From Agaribacillus aureus (GTDB lineage: Bacteria; Bacteroidota; Bacteroidia; Cytophagales; Cyclobacteriaceae): DNA of 64,000 nucleotides. The DNA lies in the NCBI GenBank assembly GCA_030442055.1, contig JAUJEB010000005.1, positions 1-64,000 on the forward strand, read 5' to 3'. Positions 62,183 through 64,000 of the stretch are shown here, piece after piece. The number at the start of each line of letters is the position of its first letter. Position 1 is the stretch's first letter. Below the pieces are notes generated by a model, which was given only the letters and a program-made list of their open reading frames with translations, was not told the origin of the DNA and did no database searches. Both the position numbers and the translations under genes were made by a program.

Positions 62183-63502
62183 ATGGAAATGATATATTTA
62201 TTTTCCGGTGTATTGGCTGGCCTCATAATTTCCTGGTTGCTTTATAAGTTTTTGCTCAAACAAAACTTTATACACTTGACCGATTACAATGCCCTGGACA
62301 AAGAGCATGGTTTATTGGAAGAACGGCATCAAATATTATTGAAAAACTCTCAAGAGCTGGATCAGGGCTATAAAAACAAGGTAATAGAAAATACCGGGCT
62401 TGAAAAAAAGGTTGTAGAACTGCAAAGTGAAATCTTCCACCTCCAGGAAAAACTGAATTTTCAAAAAAAAGAATTTGAAAACCTCCATCAGGTTTTCACC
62501 GAAAAATTTGAAAAAATTGCCGGTGAAGTGTTACATAAAAATTCACAACAATTTACACGCATTAACCACGAAAGACTCCATTTAATTTTAGACCCCCTCA
62601 AAGAAAAAATTAATCACTTTGAAAAAAAGGTAGAGGAAACACAGCAAAAACAATTGGTTGAGAGCAGCTTGCTAAAAAAAGAGATTGCTACCCTGGCCGA
62701 GCTCAATCAACAAATGAGTATAGAGGCCAACAACCTGACGCAAGCCTTGAAAGGAGATAATAAAATTCAGGGCAACTGGGGAGAGGTGGTATTGGAAAGA
62801 GTATTGGAACGCTCAGGGCTGGTTAATGGATCGGAATATTTTACCCAGGGACAAGCCATGAAACTGACCGGCGATCAGGGACAACACTTAAAGCCAGACG
62901 TAGTAGTCCTGCTGCCTGATGACAAACACATCGTGGTTGACTCAAAAGTATCGCTAAAGGCGTATGAATACTTCATCAACAGCCAGGATGAGCAGGAAAA
63001 GGTGAGCTATTTGAAACAGCACGTTAATTCCATTAAGGCCCATATCAGAAATTTGGCTGAGAAATATTATCAGAGTATTGACAAACTCAACTCCCCGGAT
63101 TTTGTCCTGTTATTTTTGCCCATAGAAGCTTCGTTCAGTACCGCTATAGGTCATGAGGGAGATGATCTTTTTAGTTTTGCCTGGGAGAAGAAGGTGGTAA
63201 TTGTCAGCCCCACCACGCTGCTGGCCACGCTAAAAACAGTAGCTTCCATTTGGAAAAATGAGAAACAGAACAAAAATGCCATGAAGATTGCCGAGGAAAG
63301 CGGGAAATTATACGATAAACTTTTCGCTTTTGTAGGAGACCTGGAAAAGGTTGGCAAGTCATTGAAAGTGGGTCAGGACGCCTACGACGAAGCCATGAAA
63401 AAATTGGGTACGGGAAAAGGCAATTTACTCGACCGCGCAGATAAATTAAAAAAGTTGGGGATAAATACTAAAAAATCTATTGAAAGGCCCGGAAGCGATT
63501 AA
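62183..63502 (+). CDS. rmuC: DNA recombination protein RmuC
   Basis: A 439-residue protein: N-terminal membrane helix (LFSGVLAGLIISWLLYKFLL), a long coiled coil (~30-195), then the RmuC nuclease-like domain with GNWGEVVLERVLERSGL, HIVVDSKVSLKAYEYF and VVIVSPTTLLATLKTVASIW. RmuC limits inversions at short repeats and has a PD-(D/E)XK-like fold (here DSK). The upstream GTG at 62150 is inside a terminator, so ATG 62183 is used. Length is normal. Confidence 0.95.
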   Translation: MEMIYLFSGVLAGLIISWLLYKFLLKQNFIHLTDYNALDKEHGLLEERHQILLKNSQELDQGYKNKVIENTGLEKKVVELQSEIFHLQEKLNFQKKEFENLHQVFTEKFEKIAGEVLHKNSQQFTRINHERLHLILDPLKEKINHFEKKVEETQQKQLVESSLLKKEIATLAELNQQMSIEANNLTQALKGDNKIQGNWGEVVLERVLERSGLVNGSEYFTQGQAMKLTGDQGQHLKPDVVVLLPDDKHIVVDSKVSLKAYEYFINSQDEQEKVSYLKQHVNSIKAHIRNLAEKYYQSIDKLNSPDFVLLFLPIEASFSTAIGHEGDDLFSFAWEKKVVIVSPTTLLATLKTVASIWKNEKQNKNAMKIAEESGKLYDKLFAFVGDLEKVGKSLKVGQDAYDEAMKKLGTGKGNLLDRADKLKKLGINTKKSIERPGSD

Positions 63503-63510
63503 GTGGTATC

Positions 63511-63624
63511 TCAGGAAAAAAAGATAAACAATATTATGATGAACAAAATCATGATCAGGTACATCAAAAGATCGACCTGAATATAGGCTTTCCACTTGCT
63601 ATATAATGCCTTAATTTTTTTCAA
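63511..63624 (-). CDS. Small single-helix membrane protein, 37 residues
   Basis: A short minus-strand frame with a TTG start reads MKKIKALYSKWKAYIQVDLL and then a hydrophobic segment MYLIMILFIIILFIFFS before TGA. A basic amphipathic N-terminus followed by one membrane helix is the usual layout of a real small inner-membrane protein. It is tucked eight bases behind the convergent rmuC stop. No family is claimed. Confidence 0.45.
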   Translation of the reverse strand: MKKIKALYSKWKAYIQVDLLMYLIMILFIIILFIFFS

Positions 63625-63775
63625 TATTGCGTAGGCCTTTCAGACAAAGTTATAAAATATACCTTGAAATTAAATCGAATTATTTTATATTGCACAAAGC
63701 CCCCACCCCGAAAAATTTCGAAGTTTCCACACAAAAAGTCGTTAGTTTTAATTCTTATTTTTATTTTGGGCAATT

Positions 63776-64000
63776 ATGGTAAACAGATGGGATATTAAAG
63801 AACAGCCACCGGCAGATCAAATTGAAAAGCTTTCGAGCGAAATAAATGTTAATCCCATCCTTTCAGCCTTATTGCTCCAGCGGGGCATCTCCGCTTTCGA
63901 TGAGGCAAAGGCTTATTTCCGCCCCTCCCTGGAACAGCTTCATGATCCTTTTTTGATGAAAGATATGGACCTGGCCGTGGATAGAATTAATGAGGCTATC
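63776..64000 (+). CDS. recJ: Single-stranded-DNA exonuclease RecJ, N-terminal part (runs off the window)
   Basis: The first 75 codons are in the window, starting MVNRWDIKEQPPADQIEKLS. This is the usual Bacteroidota RecJ opening; PILSALLLQRGISAFDEAKA followed by FRPSLEQLHDPFLMKDMDLA is the family-typical pre-DHH segment. The catalytic DHH motif should lie just past the edge. RecJ digests 5' single-stranded DNA in recombination and mismatch repair. rmuC, another recombination gene, is nearby on the same strand. Confidence 0.88.
   Translation, partial: MVNRWDIKEQPPADQIEKLSSEINVNPILSALLLQRGISAFDEAKAYFRPSLEQLHDPFLMKDMDLAVDRINEAI

Overview
The window is a single chromosomal segment of a free-living Bacteroidota bacterium, most likely a member of the Cytophagales. 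The evidence is the gene content: a TonB-dependent receptor with an N-terminal carboxypeptidase-regulatory-like domain, a two-component-regulator propeller kinase, DUF6702/HupE/M1 and alpha/beta-hydrolase-OsmC genes, MacB-like FtsX permeases, and surface-lipoprotein signals with an acidic stretch after the lipid cysteine. There are almost no Shine-Dalgarno sequences, and a few promoters fit the Bacteroidota -33 TTG / -7 TAnnTTTG pattern. No transposase, integrase, phage gene or CRISPR array is visible. These assignments come from reading sequence only.

Layout. 1-5.5 kb: small lipoprotein-like protein, MATE exporter, then an ArsR-SRPBCC-SRPBCC-DoxX operon in which both SRPBCC genes are internally deleted and a REP/MITE-like repeat sits between them; two unknown small genes divergent from an XRE regulator. 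5.5-8.8 kb: subclass B1 metallo-beta-lactamase, HAMP sensor kinase and single-domain response regulator. 8.9-12.7 kb: a GT61-type glycosyltransferase present twice as an ~845 bp duplication, one copy broken at its 3' end and the other at its 5' end, with two exported proteins between. 12.8-14.5 kb: M50 protease-TPR fusion, tRNA-Leu(UAA), tRNA-Gly(GCC). 14.8-18.7 kb: DinB protein, then an ECF sigma / putative anti-sigma / DUF4097-like / two beta-barrel operon. 18.9-31.2 kb: GNAT-like protein and a signalling block with four histidine kinases (TPR-GAF-HK, REC-HK, propeller-HK, HAMP-HK) and one OmpR-type regulator.

31.6-45.7 kb: OsmC fusion, DUF6702-HupE-M1 set, DJ-1/PfpI lipoprotein, ABC exporter, universal stress protein, rhomboid and polyprenyl synthase, ProC, DUF985 cupin and a C-terminal processing protease. 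46.0-49.7 kb: a forward cluster of hemerythrin-like protein, RuvX, peptide deformylase, methionine aminotransferase and omega-amidase-type hydrolase. 50-58 kb: FtsX/MacB-like permease, TonB receptor and a surface beta-helix lipoprotein. The last two each carry a TTAACA-N5-TTAACA direct repeat (Pho-box type) placed exactly 31 bases from a -7-like element, so they look like one co-regulated, probably phosphate-responsive, outer-membrane uptake unit. 58-64 kb: orphan MoxR ATPase, a gene-poor stretch with a run of hairpins and a free-standing terminator, FumC, a coiled-coil SPOR-like protein, RmuC, a 37-residue membrane protein, and the start of RecJ.

The most interesting items are the paired Pho-box-like promoters, the reciprocal GT61 duplication, the two parallel SRPBCC deletions beside a repeat, and the possible structured RNA before fumC. 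Most of the rest is ordinary core and accessory Bacteroidota content.
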